Assembly: GCF_009496535.1 (NCBI RefSeq)
Contig: NZ_WIDL01000014.1
Location: forward strand, 1 to 64,000
Source of the DNA: Stenotrophomonas sp. MYb238
GTDB taxonomy: Bacteria > Pseudomonadota > Gammaproteobacteria > Xanthomonadales > Xanthomonadaceae
Direction: 5' to 3'
DNA length: 64,000 nucleotides
Below the pieces are notes generated by a model. It was not told the origin of the DNA. It made no database searches and was given only the letters and a program-made list of their open reading frames with translations. Numbering within the stretch: position 1 is the stretch's first letter; each line of letters starts with the position of its first letter. The position numbers and the translations under genes are program-made. This document shows, one piece after another, positions 43,738-54,739 of this stretch.

Positions 43738-45162
43738 TCAGCGCTTCCTTCCCGGCCCCAGCTTGCGGGTGACGGTGTTGCGGCCGAGCCCGAGCCTGGC
43801 CGCGGCTTCGCTGCGGTGTCCGTCGGTGGCGGCCAGGGCCGCGTCCAGCAGCACGGCCTCCATGCGTTCGCGCACCTCGGCGTGCAGGCCGCTCGCGCCT
43901 TCGGCCAGGCGCTGCCGCGCCCATTCGGCCAGCGCCTGGTCCCATTGCGCGGGCGCCGCGCCGCCCGCGCGCGCACGGCCAGCACGGGCCAGCGCCGCCT
44001 GTACGTCGGCGGCGGCGATAGTGTCGGCCACCGCCAGGGCGGCCAGCCGCCAGCACACGTTCTCCAGTTCGCGCACGTTGCCGGGCCAGGCGTGCTGGCG
44101 CAGCGCCTGCACGGCGGCGGCGGACAGGCGCTTGGGCGGCATGTCGAGGCGGTGCGCGGCGCCGGCGAGGAAGGTCGCGGCCAGCGTCGCCACGTCGTCC
44201 AGCCGTTCGCGCAGCGGCGGCAGCCACAGCCGCACCATGTCCAGCCGGTGCAGCAGGTCGGCGCGGAAGCGGCCCTGCTCGACCAGCGTCTCCAGGTCCT
44301 GGTGAGTGGCGGCGACCACGCGTACGTCGACGTGGATCAGCTCGCGCCCGCCGACGCGGAAGAACTCGCCTTCGGCCAGCACCCGCAACAGCCGCGTCTG
44401 CAGCGGCAGCGGCATGTCGCCGATCTCGTCCAGGAACAGGGTGCCGCCATGGGCCTGCTCGAAGCGGCCGATATGGCGCCTGGCCGCGCCGGTGAAGGCG
44501 CCGGCCTCGTGGCCGAACAGCTCGCTTTCCAGCAGCTCGGCGGGAATGGCGGCAGTGTTGAGCGCGACGAACGGGCCGCGCGCGCGCGGCGATTCGCGGT
44601 GCAGCGCGTTGGCCACCAGTTCCTTGCCGGTGCCGGTCTCGCCATTGATCAGCACCGACAGCGGCGCCTGCGCCAGGCGCCCGATGGCGCGGAACAGCGC
44701 GCGCATGGCGGGCGTATCGCCGATCAGCTGCGGCGCCTGCTCGTCCTGCGCGGCCGCGGGCGGAGTCTCCACGCGCGGCTCGGGTTCGGGCAGCGCGCGG
44801 CGCGCCAGTTCCACCGCGTCGTCCAGATCGAACGGCTTGGACAGGAATTCATGCGCGCCGCCGCGGAACGCGCCGGCGGTGCTGGCCACGTCGGTATAGG
44901 CCGACATCACGATCACCGGCAGCTGCGGATGCGCGGCCTTGAGTTTCTCCAGCAGGACCAGGCCGTCGTCGCCGGGCATGCGCACGTCGGTGAACAGCAG
45001 GTCCGGCGCCGGTCGCCGCGCCAGCGCGTCCAGCGCCGCGGCGGCGCTGTCGAAACCTTCCACGGCGTAGCCGGCATCGCGCAGCGCGGTGGTCAGGACG
45101 AAACGCACCGCGCGATCGTCGTCCACCACCCAGACCGCCGCCGGCGCGGTGGGGTCATGCAT
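43738..45162 (-). CDS. ntrC: Nitrogen regulation response regulator NtrC
   Basis: 474 residues. The receiver domain has phosphoacceptor D59 ([10 protein letters not shown]). The AAA+ domain has Walker A GETGTGKE, the sigma-54 contact loop GAFTGA and Walker [11 protein letters not shown]. The C-terminal helix-turn-helix ([17 protein letters not shown]) binds NtrC boxes. It activates sigma-54 promoters on nitrogen limitation. Its start overlaps the end of ntrB by eight bases. The likely target promoter upstream of glnA is in this window (49919-50043). Confidence 0.96.
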   Translation of the reverse strand: MHDPTAPAAVWVVDDDRAVRFVLTTALRDAGYAVEGFDSAAAALDALARRPAPDLLFTDVRMPGDDGLVLLEKLKAAHPQLPVIVMSAYTDVASTAGAFRGGAHEFLSKPFDLDDAVELARRALPEPEPRVETPPAAAQDEQAPQLIGDTPAMRALFRAIGRLAQAPLSVLINGETGTGKELVANALHRESPRARGPFVALNTAAIPAELLESELFGHEAGAFTGAARRHIGRFEQAHGGTLFLDEIGDMPLPLQTRLLRVLAEGEFFRVGGRELIHVDVRVVAATHQDLETLVEQGRFRADLLHRLDMVRLWLPPLRERLDDVATLAATFLAGAAHRLDMPPKRLSAAAVQALRQHAWPGNVRELENVCWRLAALAVADTIAAADVQAALARAGRARAGGAAPAQWDQALAEWARQRLAEGASGLHAEVRERMEAVLLDAALAATDGHRSEAAARLGLGRNTVTRKLGPGRKR

Positions 45163-46213
45163 CGGCGGCCTCCTTTTCCTCGCTGGCGGCCGGCAACGGC
45201 AGCAGCAGGGTGAACACGGTATGCCCGGGGCGCGAGCGGAAGCTCAGCGTGCCGCGATGCTCGCGCGCGACCTGCTGCGCCAGCGCCAGGCCGAGGCCGG
45301 TGCCTTCGGCACGGCCGCTGACCAGCGGCAGGAACAGGTGTTCGGCCAGGTCGTCGGGCACGCCGCGGCCGTCGTCGGCCACTTCCAGCCGCAGCGCCAG
45401 CGGCGAGGCGTGTTCGGCGATGCGCACGCCATGTTCGATCCGGGTACGCAGCACGATGCGGGTGGCGCCGGCCTGGATCGCGTTGCGCACCAGGTTGAGC
45501 AGGGCTTGGGTCAGGCGGTCGGCGTCGCCGGCGAATTCGGGGATGCTCGGGTCGTAGTCCCGCTGCAGCTGCAGGGCCCAGCCGGCCTCGTTCTCGGCCA
45601 GGCGCAGCACGCGCTCGAGCGCGGCGTGGATGTTGAGCGGCGCGTGCGGCCGCTGCGGCGCCGGCGACAGCAGCTGTTCGAGCAGGGTGTTGAGGCGTTC
45701 GATCTCGGCGCCGATCAGTTCGATCAGTTCGCCCTCGGCGGCGTCGCGGTTGCCCGCGCGCCGCGCCAGCAGCTGGGCGGCGCCCTTCAATCCGGCCAGC
45801 GGATTGCGCAGCTCGTGCGCCAGCCCCTTGAGCGCGGCGCTGAACGCGCCGGGCAGCACCTGCGCCGGATCGGGCGCGGCGAATTCGTCCACCGGGTGCG
45901 CCTCCAGCAGCCAGCCGCCGGCGTCCAGCGGCGTCAGCCAGCCCTCGGCGAAACGGGGGCGCTCGCCGGGCAGCGCCAGCGCCAGCCGCGACAGCCGCAC
46001 GGCATCGGCGGCGCCGGCCTGCGCAAGCCGTTCGGCCAGCGCTTCGCCCTGGCTTTCCAGCGAGGCCAGTGGCTGCCCCAGCAGGCGCCGCACGCTCACC
46101 CCCAGCCAGCGGCAGAACGCCGGGTTGGCGCCGGCGATGCGCCCGTCCGGCGTCGCCCATGCCAGCGGCGTGGCCATCATTTCGGCGGTGGGCAGGGAAC
46201 CGGTATCGCGCAT
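45155..46213 (-). CDS. ntrB: Nitrogen regulation sensor histidine kinase NtrB
   Basis: 352 residues from the ATG at 46213. A PAS domain (about residues 5-110, WATPDGRIAGANPAFCRWLG) is followed by the H-box GLAHELRNPLAGLKGAAQLL (phospho-His near residue 136), then LLNLVRNAIQAG, DDGRGVPDDLAEHLF and GTGLGLALAQQ for ATP binding. No membrane segment, so cytoplasmic. Signalling is expected through PII (GlnK/GlnB), which is encoded beyond amtB on the same strand. Confidence 0.95.
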   Translation of the reverse strand: MRDTGSLPTAEMMATPLAWATPDGRIAGANPAFCRWLGVSVRRLLGQPLASLESQGEALAERLAQAGAADAVRLSRLALALPGERPRFAEGWLTPLDAGGWLLEAHPVDEFAAPDPAQVLPGAFSAALKGLAHELRNPLAGLKGAAQLLARRAGNRDAAEGELIELIGAEIERLNTLLEQLLSPAPQRPHAPLNIHAALERVLRLAENEAGWALQLQRDYDPSIPEFAGDADRLTQALLNLVRNAIQAGATRIVLRTRIEHGVRIAEHASPLALRLEVADDGRGVPDDLAEHLFLPLVSGRAEGTGLGLALAQQVAREHRGTLSFRSRPGHTVFTLLLPLPAASEEKEAADA

Positions 46214-46295
46214 TGCACCAATGTAGTGCAAAGAAGGGGACGGTCGCCATGCCGGAACCGGCCAGGCCCGCCTGGGCGGACCTGGCCGCTCCCGC

Positions 46296-47639
46296 TCAGG
46301 CCTCGTAGGCCGATTCGCCATGGGTGCTGATGTCCAGGCCGGTGCGCTCGGCTTCCTCGCTCACGCGCAGGCCGACCAGCGCGCGCACCACCAGCAGGAT
46401 CGAGGCGGTGACCACCGCGCTCCACAGCACGGTGAAGCCGATGCTGACCGCCTGCACCCAGAGCTGGTGGCCGATATCCAGGCCCGCCTTGGTGCCGCCC
46501 AGCGACTGCGCGCTGAACACGCCGGTGAGCAGGGCGCCGACGATGCCGCCCACGCCGTGCACCCCGAACACGTCGGCGGTGTCGTCGGCCCGCAGCAGCC
46601 GCTTCAGGCCGGTGACGCCCCACACGCAGACCATGCCGGTGACCAAGCCGATCACGATGGCGCCCATCGGCCCCACCGTGCCGCAGGCCGGGGTCACGCC
46701 GACCAGGCCGGCGACCGCGCCCGAGGCCGCGCCCAGCGCCGAGGGATGGCCCTTGGTCACCGCCTCCACCAGGGTCCAGCCCAGCACCGCCGCGGCGGTG
46801 GCCAGCACGGTATTGAGGAAGGCCAGCGCGGCGACGGTATCGGCCGCGGCGGCGGAACCGGCGTTGAAGCCGAACCAGCCCACCCACAGCAGCATCGCGC
46901 CGAGCCAGGTCAGCGGCAGGTTGTGCGGCTTCAGCGCGGTGTGGCCATAGCCCAGGCGCTTGCCGACGAACCATGCCGCCACCAGTCCGGCCACGCCGGC
47001 GTTGATGTGCACCACGGTGCCGCCGGCGAAGTCGATCGCGCCCATCTCGCCCAGCCAGCCGCCGCCCCAGACGATGTGCGCCATCGGGATGTAGGCCAGG
47101 GTGAACCACAGCGCGGAGAACAGCAGCACCGCGCGGAAGCGGATGCGCTCGGCGAACGCGCCGACGATCAGCGCCGTGGTGATGCCGGCGAAGGTGGACT
47201 GGAAGGCCACGAACAGGAAATCCGGCAGGCCGACGATCGGTGTATTGCCCACCGATTCGGGAGTGAACCCCTTGAGGAAGGCGAACCGGGTGAAGGAACC
47301 GAAGAACGGGTTGCCCGCGCTGAACACCGCGCTGTAGCCATAGGCCACCCACAGCAGCAGCACCAGCGAGAACACCACCAGCACCTGGCTCAGCACCGAC
47401 AGCACGTTCTTGGCGCGCACCAGTCCGCCATAGAACAGCGCCAGGCCCGGCACCACCATCATCAGCACCAGCAGCGTGGAGGTGAGCATCCAGGCCACGT
47501 CGCCGCGGTCGAACGCGGGAGCGGCTTCCTGCGCCGATGCGGCGAGGGGAAGCAGGGCCAGCGCCAGGCCGGCCAGCAGGGACGACGGGCACAGACCACC
47601 GACCCGGGCCCTGGACCCGGTGAAAATTTCCTTTCGCAT
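46296..47639 (-). CDS. amtB: Ammonium transporter AmtB
   Basis: 447 residues. An N-terminal signal-type hydrophobic segment is followed by eleven predicted membrane helices. Landmarks are VPGLALFYGGLVRAKNVLS, the FAGGTVVHINAGVAGLVAAW segment with the first pore His, and DVFGVHGVGGIVGALLTGVF with the second. It moves ammonium into the cell and is gated by GlnK, encoded upstream on the same strand. The 203-bp gap to glnK contains inverted repeat-like intergenic sequence (CTCATCCGGCGTTTCGCGCC and flanks) rather than a gene. Confidence 0.95.
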   Translation of the reverse strand: MRKEIFTGSRARVGGLCPSSLLAGLALALLPLAASAQEAAPAFDRGDVAWMLTSTLLVLMMVVPGLALFYGGLVRAKNVLSVLSQVLVVFSLVLLLWVAYGYSAVFSAGNPFFGSFTRFAFLKGFTPESVGNTPIVGLPDFLFVAFQSTFAGITTALIVGAFAERIRFRAVLLFSALWFTLAYIPMAHIVWGGGWLGEMGAIDFAGGTVVHINAGVAGLVAAWFVGKRLGYGHTALKPHNLPLTWLGAMLLWVGWFGFNAGSAAAADTVAALAFLNTVLATAAAVLGWTLVEAVTKGHPSALGAASGAVAGLVGVTPACGTVGPMGAIVIGLVTGMVCVWGVTGLKRLLRADDTADVFGVHGVGGIVGALLTGVFSAQSLGGTKAGLDIGHQLWVQAVSIGFTVLWSAVVTASILLVVRALVGLRVSEEAERTGLDISTHGESAYEA

Positions 47640-47842
47640 TGTCGACTCCGGTTGGGGTTGGATCAGCGCAGAGGCGGCTGTCGGCCCCGCTCCCTCCGTG
47701 AGAGGGATCGGGGCGAAGGGTGATGGAGTCCCGATGGTTCAAGCATCACCGGCTCCATTCGCCCCTCATCCGGCGTTTCGCGCCACCTTCTCCCGAAGGG
47801 AGGAGGAACAACCGTCCTTCGCGCTGATTCAGGGGGTGGGGT

Positions 47843-49880
<2,038 letters not shown>

Positions 49881-49918
49881 CGGGCAAAACCTCGGATGGA
49901 GTGGCGTGCCTTGGGTAG

Positions 49919-49934
49919 AGCAACTCGCGTGCCA
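49919..49934 (-). promoter_or_regulatory. Sigma-54 (RpoN) promoter of glnA
   Basis: On the minus strand TGGCACG-CGAG-TTGCT, an exact match to the -24/-12 consensus TGGCACG-N4-TTGCT. It ends 38 bases before the glnA ATG, which gives a short leader. Confidence 0.93.
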
Positions 49935-49995
49935 ACTCCGGAGGACCTGCAAGTCCTTGTTTTCAAATGGCTCCGGTTGGTTCGGCGCAGAAACA

Positions 49996-50014
49996 TTGCA
50001 CCGCAAAGGTGCAA
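49996..50014 (-). promoter_or_regulatory. NtrC binding site 1
   Basis: Perfect dyad TTGCACC-N5-GGTGCAA, centred about 80 bp upstream of the sigma-54 elements, a typical enhancer distance. Confidence 0.88.
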
Positions 50015-50026
50015 TTCCTGAAGGTC

Positions 50027-50043
50027 CGCACCACATGGGTGCG
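50027..50043 (-). promoter_or_regulatory. NtrC binding site 2
   Basis: Dyad CGCACC-N5-GGTGCG with the same spacing as site 1. Its centre is 30 bp from site 1 (about three helical turns), as in paired NtrC enhancers. It differs from the best consensus at the outer base. Confidence 0.75.
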
Positions 50044-50091
50044 CACGGACGATGCTCTATCCTCTGCCGGTCCTTTTCCCATTGCACACCC

Positions 50092-50886
50092 ATGTCCGAC
50101 CCGATTTCCGCCCTGCTGCTCGGCATCCTCGAAGGCCTGACCGAATTCCTGCCCATTTCCAGCACCGGCCACCTGCTCATCGCCGAGCGCTGGCTCGGCG
50201 CGCGCTCGGACTTCTTCAACATCGTCATCCAGGCCGGCGCCATCCTCGCCGTCGCGCTTGTGCTCCGGCAGCGGCTGTGGTCGCTGGCCACCGGCCTGGG
50301 CGAACGCGAAAACCGCGACTACGTGCTGAAGCTGGGCACCGCGTTCCTGGTGACCGCGGTGGTCGGCCTGCCGGTGCGCCTGGCCGGCTGGGAGTTGCCC
50401 GAGACGGTGACGCCGGTAGCCTGGGCGCTGGTCATCGGCGGGGGGTGGATGCTGCTGGCGGAGGGTTTCGCCGCGCGCCTGCCCGACCGCGACAGCGTCA
50501 CCTGGAAGGTCGCCGTCGGCGTGGGCCTGGCGCAGGTGGTGGCCGGCGTGTTCCCGGGTACCTCGCGCTCGGCCGCGGCGATCTTCCTGGCCATGCTGCT
50601 GGGCCTGAGCCGGCGCGCGGCCGCCGCCGAGTTCGTGTTCCTGGTCGGCATCCCGACCATGTTCGCGGCCAGCGCCTATGCCTTTCTGGAACTGGCGCGC
50701 CACGGCCAGCTCGGCCACCAGGACTGGGGCGACGTGGGCATCGCCTTCGCCGCTTCGGTGGCGACCGGTTTCGTGGTGGTGAAGTGGCTGCTGGGCTACA
50801 TCAAGCACCATCGCTTCACGTGGTTCGCGATATACAGGCTGGCGTTGGGTGCCGCGCTGCTGCTGTTCCTGCCTGCTGGAAACTGA
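50092..50886 (+). CDS. uppP: Undecaprenyl-diphosphatase (BacA type)
   Basis: 264 residues from the ATG at 50092. It recycles the C55 lipid carrier by removing a phosphate from undecaprenyl diphosphate at the membrane. Two conserved motifs are visible: [15 protein letters not shown] (with Glu and Ser) near the N-terminus and PGTSRSA (about residues 153-159). About eight hydrophobic helices. It is divergent from glnA, sharing the 211-bp region holding the NtrC boxes. A bacitracin-resistance phenotype is typical of overproduction. Confidence 0.95.
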   Translation: MSDPISALLLGILEGLTEFLPISSTGHLLIAERWLGARSDFFNIVIQAGAILAVALVLRQRLWSLATGLGERENRDYVLKLGTAFLVTAVVGLPVRLAGWELPETVTPVAWALVIGGGWMLLAEGFAARLPDRDSVTWKVAVGVGLAQVVAGVFPGTSRSAAAIFLAMLLGLSRRAAAAEFVFLVGIPTMFAASAYAFLELARHGQLGHQDWGDVGIAFAASVATGFVVVKWLLGYIKHHRFTWFAIYRLALGAALLLFLPAGN

Positions 50887-50970
50887 ATGCGGAAAGCCGC
50901 CGGTAACCCCCGCAGCCGGCGCCATCCGTTTTCCCCTCCGTCCTTTCCACAGCTTCCCAAGGAGTACGAC

Positions 50971-51792
50971 ATGAAGCGCATCCTGCTGCTGGCCCTGCCC
51001 ATCGCCCTGATGACCGCCTGCAACAACACCCCCTCCACCGCCCCGGCCGACGCCACGCCCGCGCCTGCGGCCGATGCCGCGCCGGCGGCCGCGGCCACGC
51101 CGGTCGACGCCGCGCAGCTCGGCGCCAACCACTGGGTGCTCGACAACGCCACCGACAGCGCCGGCAAGCGCATCGACGGCCTGTTCGTGCGCGCCGACAA
51201 GCCGGTCACCCTGGACTTCGCCGACGGCCGCGTGGCGGTGGACAACACCTGCAACCGCATGGGCGGCGGCTACACCCTGGCCGGCAGCGAGATCACCGTC
51301 TCGCGCATGGCATCGACGATGATGGCCTGCACCGACCAGGCGCTGATGGCGCTCGACCAGGCGGTGAGCAGCCGCCTGGAGGGCACGCTGAAAATCGGCC
51401 AGCACGACGCCTCCACGCTCACCCTGACCAACGCCGCCGGCGACGTGCTGAGCTTCCGCGGCGAGCCGACCGCCGAGACCCGCTACGGCGGCCCGGGCGA
51501 GACCGTCTTCCTGGAGGTCGACGCGCAGACCAGGCCGTGCTCGCACCCGTTGATCCCCGACAAGCAGTGCCTGCAGGTGCGCGAAGTGCACTACGACGAC
51601 AAGGGCCTGGAGCAGGGCAAGCGCGGCGAGTTCAGCAATTTCTACGACGGCATCGAGGGCTATACCCACGAAGACGGCGTGCGCAACGTGCTGCGGGTCA
51701 AGCGCTATGCGGTGAAGAACCCGCCGGCCGATGCGTCCGCGCAGGCCTACGTGCTGGACATGGTGGTCGGTTCGGAAACGGTGAAGAAGTAA
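50971..51792 (+). CDS. META and DUF4377 domain lipoprotein
   Basis: 273 residues from the ATG at 50971, with an AAGGAG ribosome binding site. A lipobox (MTAC, Cys near 15) and an Ala/Pro-rich linker lead to a META/HslJ-like domain (about residues 50-165, with RVAVDNTCNRMGGGYTLAGS and the MASTMMACTDQAL segment). A C-terminal DUF4377 domain follows (about 175-265, with DAQTRPCSHPLIPDKQCLQV). META proteins are linked to envelope stress or novobiocin tolerance (HslJ); function here is inferred only from the fold. Confidence 0.87.
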   Translation: MKRILLLALPIALMTACNNTPSTAPADATPAPAADAAPAAAATPVDAAQLGANHWVLDNATDSAGKRIDGLFVRADKPVTLDFADGRVAVDNTCNRMGGGYTLAGSEITVSRMASTMMACTDQALMALDQAVSSRLEGTLKIGQHDASTLTLTNAAGDVLSFRGEPTAETRYGGPGETVFLEVDAQTRPCSHPLIPDKQCLQVREVHYDDKGLEQGKRGEFSNFYDGIEGYTHEDGVRNVLRVKRYAVKNPPADASAQAYVLDMVVGSETVKK

Positions 51793-51816
51793 CCGGCACC
51801 GCCAAAGCTGAAAACG

Positions 51817-51848
51817 ACGAAGGGCGCCTTGCGGCGCCCTTCGTTTTT
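51817..51848 (+). terminator. Intrinsic terminator
   Basis: Stem ACGAAGGGCGCC (51817-51828) / GGCGCCCTTCGT (51833-51844) followed by TTTT. Follows the META/DUF4377 gene. Confidence 0.92.
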
Positions 51849-51853
51849 GTCCC

Positions 51854-51925
51854 GTAGGAGCGCACTTCAGTGCGCGATGGGGCTTTCCCGGTAGAGCCCC
51901 ATCGCGCACTGAAGTGCGCTCCTAC
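51854..51925. repeat. Head-to-head pair of GTAG-headed REP elements (copies 5a/5b)
   Basis: Copy 5a on the plus strand starts GTAGGAGCGCACTTCAGTGC; copy 5b is on the minus strand. Together they form a 72-bp inverted repeat whose ends are both GTAGGA. The stem GCGCACT-TC-AGTGCGC is one base pair longer than in copies 2-4. Such inverted pairs resemble BIME-type clusters. Confidence 0.88.
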
Positions 51926-51929
51926 GCGC

Positions 51930-52541
51930 TCAAGCCAGGGCCGGATTGAGCGTGTAGGTGCCGTGCACCGCCGCTTCGGCCAGCACGTGGCCATGCATGG
52001 CGCGGTGCGCGTCGGCGGCGGTGAAGTCGCCTTCCACCGGCAGGCGTTCCACGTCCAGCGCGAACAGGCGGAAGAAATAACGGTGCACGCGCTCGTCGTT
52101 GAACGGCGGGGACGGGCCGTCGTAGCCGCGGTAGATGCCGGCCATGTCCGGGTTGCCGGCGAACCAGGCGGTGTAGTCGTTCACGCCCTGGCGCGCGCCT
52201 TCCGGCCCCATCGGCGGCTGCTTGCCGCGCGCGGTGAATCCCTCGCTGCAGCTGCCGGCGGCGATCGCGCGCGACGACGCGGGAATGTCCACCATCACCC
52301 AGTGGATGAAATCGCCACGCGGCTGTTCCAGCGGGATGGTCACGTCGTCGCGGCCGACCAGTTCGGGCACGGTCGGGACGTCGGGGTCCACGCAGACCAG
52401 CGCGAACGAGCGCGTGCCTGCCGGCACGTCGCTCCAGGCCAGCTGCGGGTTGCGGTTGGCGGCGAAGCCCTTGGCGTCGCCGGCGGCGAATTCGGCCGGG
52501 ATCGGTTGGCCGTTGTCGAAACTCTGGCTGCTCAGTTGCAT
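51930..52541 (-). CDS. YbhB/YbcL (PEBP) family protein
   Basis: 203 residues. Typical phosphatidylethanolamine-binding fold marks are AANRNPQLAWSDVPAGTRSF, VDPDVPTVP (DPD-type), GDFIHWVMVDIPA, YTAWFAGNPDMAGIYRGYDG and GPSPPFNDERVHRYFFRLFA, the family GPxPP-HRY signature. It has no signal peptide, so it is cytoplasmic. Ligand and physiological role are unknown. The REP pair lies four bases beyond its stop. Confidence 0.9.
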   Translation of the reverse strand: MQLSSQSFDNGQPIPAEFAAGDAKGFAANRNPQLAWSDVPAGTRSFALVCVDPDVPTVPELVGRDDVTIPLEQPRGDFIHWVMVDIPASSRAIAAGSCSEGFTARGKQPPMGPEGARQGVNDYTAWFAGNPDMAGIYRGYDGPSPPFNDERVHRYFFRLFALDVERLPVEGDFTAADAHRAMHGHVLAEAAVHGTYTLNPALA

Positions 52542-52606
52542 TGCCTTCTCCTGAAGGGGAGGCGCCGGCCGCGGCCGGCGCCCGTCTCACGACGGGTGGA
52601 ACGCGC

Positions 52607-54676
52607 TCAGGCTTCGGGGTAGCCCAGGCGTGCGGCGACCGGGGCCAGGTGCGCGAACTCGGCGGCCAGCACCTGCGCGTACCGGCGCCAGTGGCCGGCC
52701 GGAATGGTGGCCGGACCGATGCTGCGCACCGGTGGGAAGCGCAGGCCGAAGGCCTGTTCCAGCAGGTTGCCCAGCGCCGCCGGGTCGTTGACCGCGTCGT
52801 CGATGCGCAGGATCAGGTGGGTGTAGAGATCCTGCTCGTGCAGGTCGGCCACTTGCTCCAGCGCGCGCGCCAGCCAGCGCGCCGCCTCGTCGGCCGAGGT
52901 CAGCGCCAGCGGCGCCGGCGCGCCCAGCGCCAGCCATTCGACCAGCATGTCGCGCGGGTCGCGCACCACCACCACCAGGCGGCCTTCCGGCAGCTGCGGG
53001 CGCAGCGCCCACAGCAGCGCGTTGTCCCACCACAGCAGCCAGTCGATCACGTTGCCGTCGGCGATGCCGCGCGCCGGCAGGGCGTCGCGCCACTGCTGCA
53101 CGAACTGCGCCGGGCTCAGCGCGTCCTCGGCCAAGCGCTGCAGGGTGTGGAAGTTCTGGAAGGCGTCGTCCGGCGGGTTCGGCCCGAAGCGGTCGCCGCG
53201 CAGCACCTGGCTGCCGGCGGCCATCACCGTGACTACGCGCTCCACGCCCGAGCCCGGCGCGCCCCAGACGAACAGCGGCCGCATTGGGTTGTCCTGCGCG
53301 ATCTCGCCCAGCGCCGGCCATTCGCCCGGCGCCCTGGCCTGCGGCGGCAGCGGCAGCCGCGACGGCGCCAGGTCGCCGTGCAGGCGCAGCCAGGTGGCCA
53401 GCGCCGCGGCCGGCTCGTCGGCGCGGTCCTGCACCGCGCCCAGCCACACCCGCAGTTCCGGTTGCGCGGCTTCCGGCGCGCTGTCGATCAGGGCCTGCAC
53501 ATGGGCGATGGCCGCCGCCGGTTCGCGTTCCAGCAGCGCTTCGACGATGCGCTGCTCGCCGCTGACGCGGCCCGGTTCCAGCGCGACGATGCGCCGCGCC
53601 ACCGCTTCGGCGGCGTCGGCCTGTTCGTTCATGTCGTGCAGGCGCATGCGCGCTTCCAGCGCCGGCAGGTGGTCGGGCATCGCCGCCAGCCAGCGCTCGA
53701 CCACCTCCACCGCTTCTGGGCTGCCGACCGGCGCCACCGCCAGCCGCGCCAGCCACAGGTCGTGCAGCTGCGGGTGCGCGGCCAGCGCCGCGTCCAATTC
53801 GGCGCGCGCCTCGTCCTCGCGGCCCAGGCGCTGCCAGGCGACCAGCAGCATCTGCAGGGTGGCGCGGTCGCCGGGCAGCTGCGCCAGCAGCGGGCGCAGG
53901 TGCTCCAGCGCCTGCAGCGGCTGGCCCGAATCGAGCTCCAGTTCGCCGGCCAGGCGGCGCATGCCGGGGGTGTCGCCTTCCGGCGTGGACAGCACCTGCC
54001 GCATCACCTCGGCGGCGCGGTCCGGGTGGCCCTGGCGCAGCGCCAGCTGCACCAGCAGGCCGCGCAGCGCGTGGTTGGACGGAGCGAGTTCGACCACGCG
54101 GCGGAACGCCTGCTCGGCGAAGGCCAGCAAGTCCTTGCCCAGGTAGGCGAAGCCCAGCGCGTAGAGCACGCGCGGGTCGTCGGGCAGGCGCTGGCTGGCG
54201 GCCGACAGCACCGCCAGCGCGCGGTCGGCGTCGCCGCGGCGCAGCGCGACCATGCCTTCGATGGCGCCCAGTTCCGGGCTGTCCGGCTCCACGCGCGCGG
54301 CCATGCGGCCGAGGCGCTCGGCCTCGTCGATGTCCTCGCGCGCCAGCGCCAGGTGCGCCTGCATCAGGTAGGCGGAGAACTCGTTGGGGTTGAGCGCGGT
54401 GGTGCGCTCCAGCGCCTGCCCGGCGTCGTCGATGCGGCGCTGGGCCAGCAGCAGGCCGGCGTGCTGCAGGTGCAGGTCGGCATTGTCCGGCGCCAGCGCC
54501 AGCGCCTGTTCCAGGCTGGCCTGCGCGGCGGCGGCGTCGCCCTGCTGCTGCAAAGCCAGCGCCAGCCAGCGGTGCGCCTGCGGCTGCTGCGGTTCGGCGG
54601 CGACCCACTGCCGCGCCGCGGCGACAGCTTCGTCGGTGGCGTTGCGGCGCAGGGCTTGAATGATCGTGTCTTGCAT
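52607..54676 (-). CDS. TPR-containing sulfotransferase family protein
   Basis: 689 residues from the ATG at 54676. The N-terminal about 430 residues consist of repeated TPR motifs (such as PQAHRWLALALQQQGDAAAA, QASLEQALALAPDNADLHLQ, and VLYALGFAYLGKDLLAFAEQ). The C-terminal third resembles a sulfotransferase: PSB-like loop FVWGAPGSGVERV and the 3'-phosphate region LVVVVRDPRDMLVEW. The first loop differs from the usual PRSGT, so PAPS binding is uncertain. Acceptor substrate unknown. Confidence 0.85.
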   Translation of the reverse strand: MQDTIIQALRRNATDEAVAAARQWVAAEPQQPQAHRWLALALQQQGDAAAAQASLEQALALAPDNADLHLQHAGLLLAQRRIDDAGQALERTTALNPNEFSAYLMQAHLALAREDIDEAERLGRMAARVEPDSPELGAIEGMVALRRGDADRALAVLSAASQRLPDDPRVLYALGFAYLGKDLLAFAEQAFRRVVELAPSNHALRGLLVQLALRQGHPDRAAEVMRQVLSTPEGDTPGMRRLAGELELDSGQPLQALEHLRPLLAQLPGDRATLQMLLVAWQRLGREDEARAELDAALAAHPQLHDLWLARLAVAPVGSPEAVEVVERWLAAMPDHLPALEARMRLHDMNEQADAAEAVARRIVALEPGRVSGEQRIVEALLEREPAAAIAHVQALIDSAPEAAQPELRVWLGAVQDRADEPAAALATWLRLHGDLAPSRLPLPPQARAPGEWPALGEIAQDNPMRPLFVWGAPGSGVERVVTVMAAGSQVLRGDRFGPNPPDDAFQNFHTLQRLAEDALSPAQFVQQWRDALPARGIADGNVIDWLLWWDNALLWALRPQLPEGRLVVVVRDPRDMLVEWLALGAPAPLALTSADEAARWLARALEQVADLHEQDLYTHLILRIDDAVNDPAALGNLLEQAFGLRFPPVRSIGPATIPAGHWRRYAQVLAAEFAHLAPVAARLGYPEA

Positions 54677-54739
54677 GGCGGTCCGGCGTAAGCGCAAAAC
54701 GCCATTGTAGCCGGGGTGCGTCCGCCGGCTGGCCGCGGG

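Noticed and set aside
47640-47842. A small gene between glnK and amtB
   Set aside because: The region is a dispersed-type intergenic repeat with open frames but no start context or conserved protein character.
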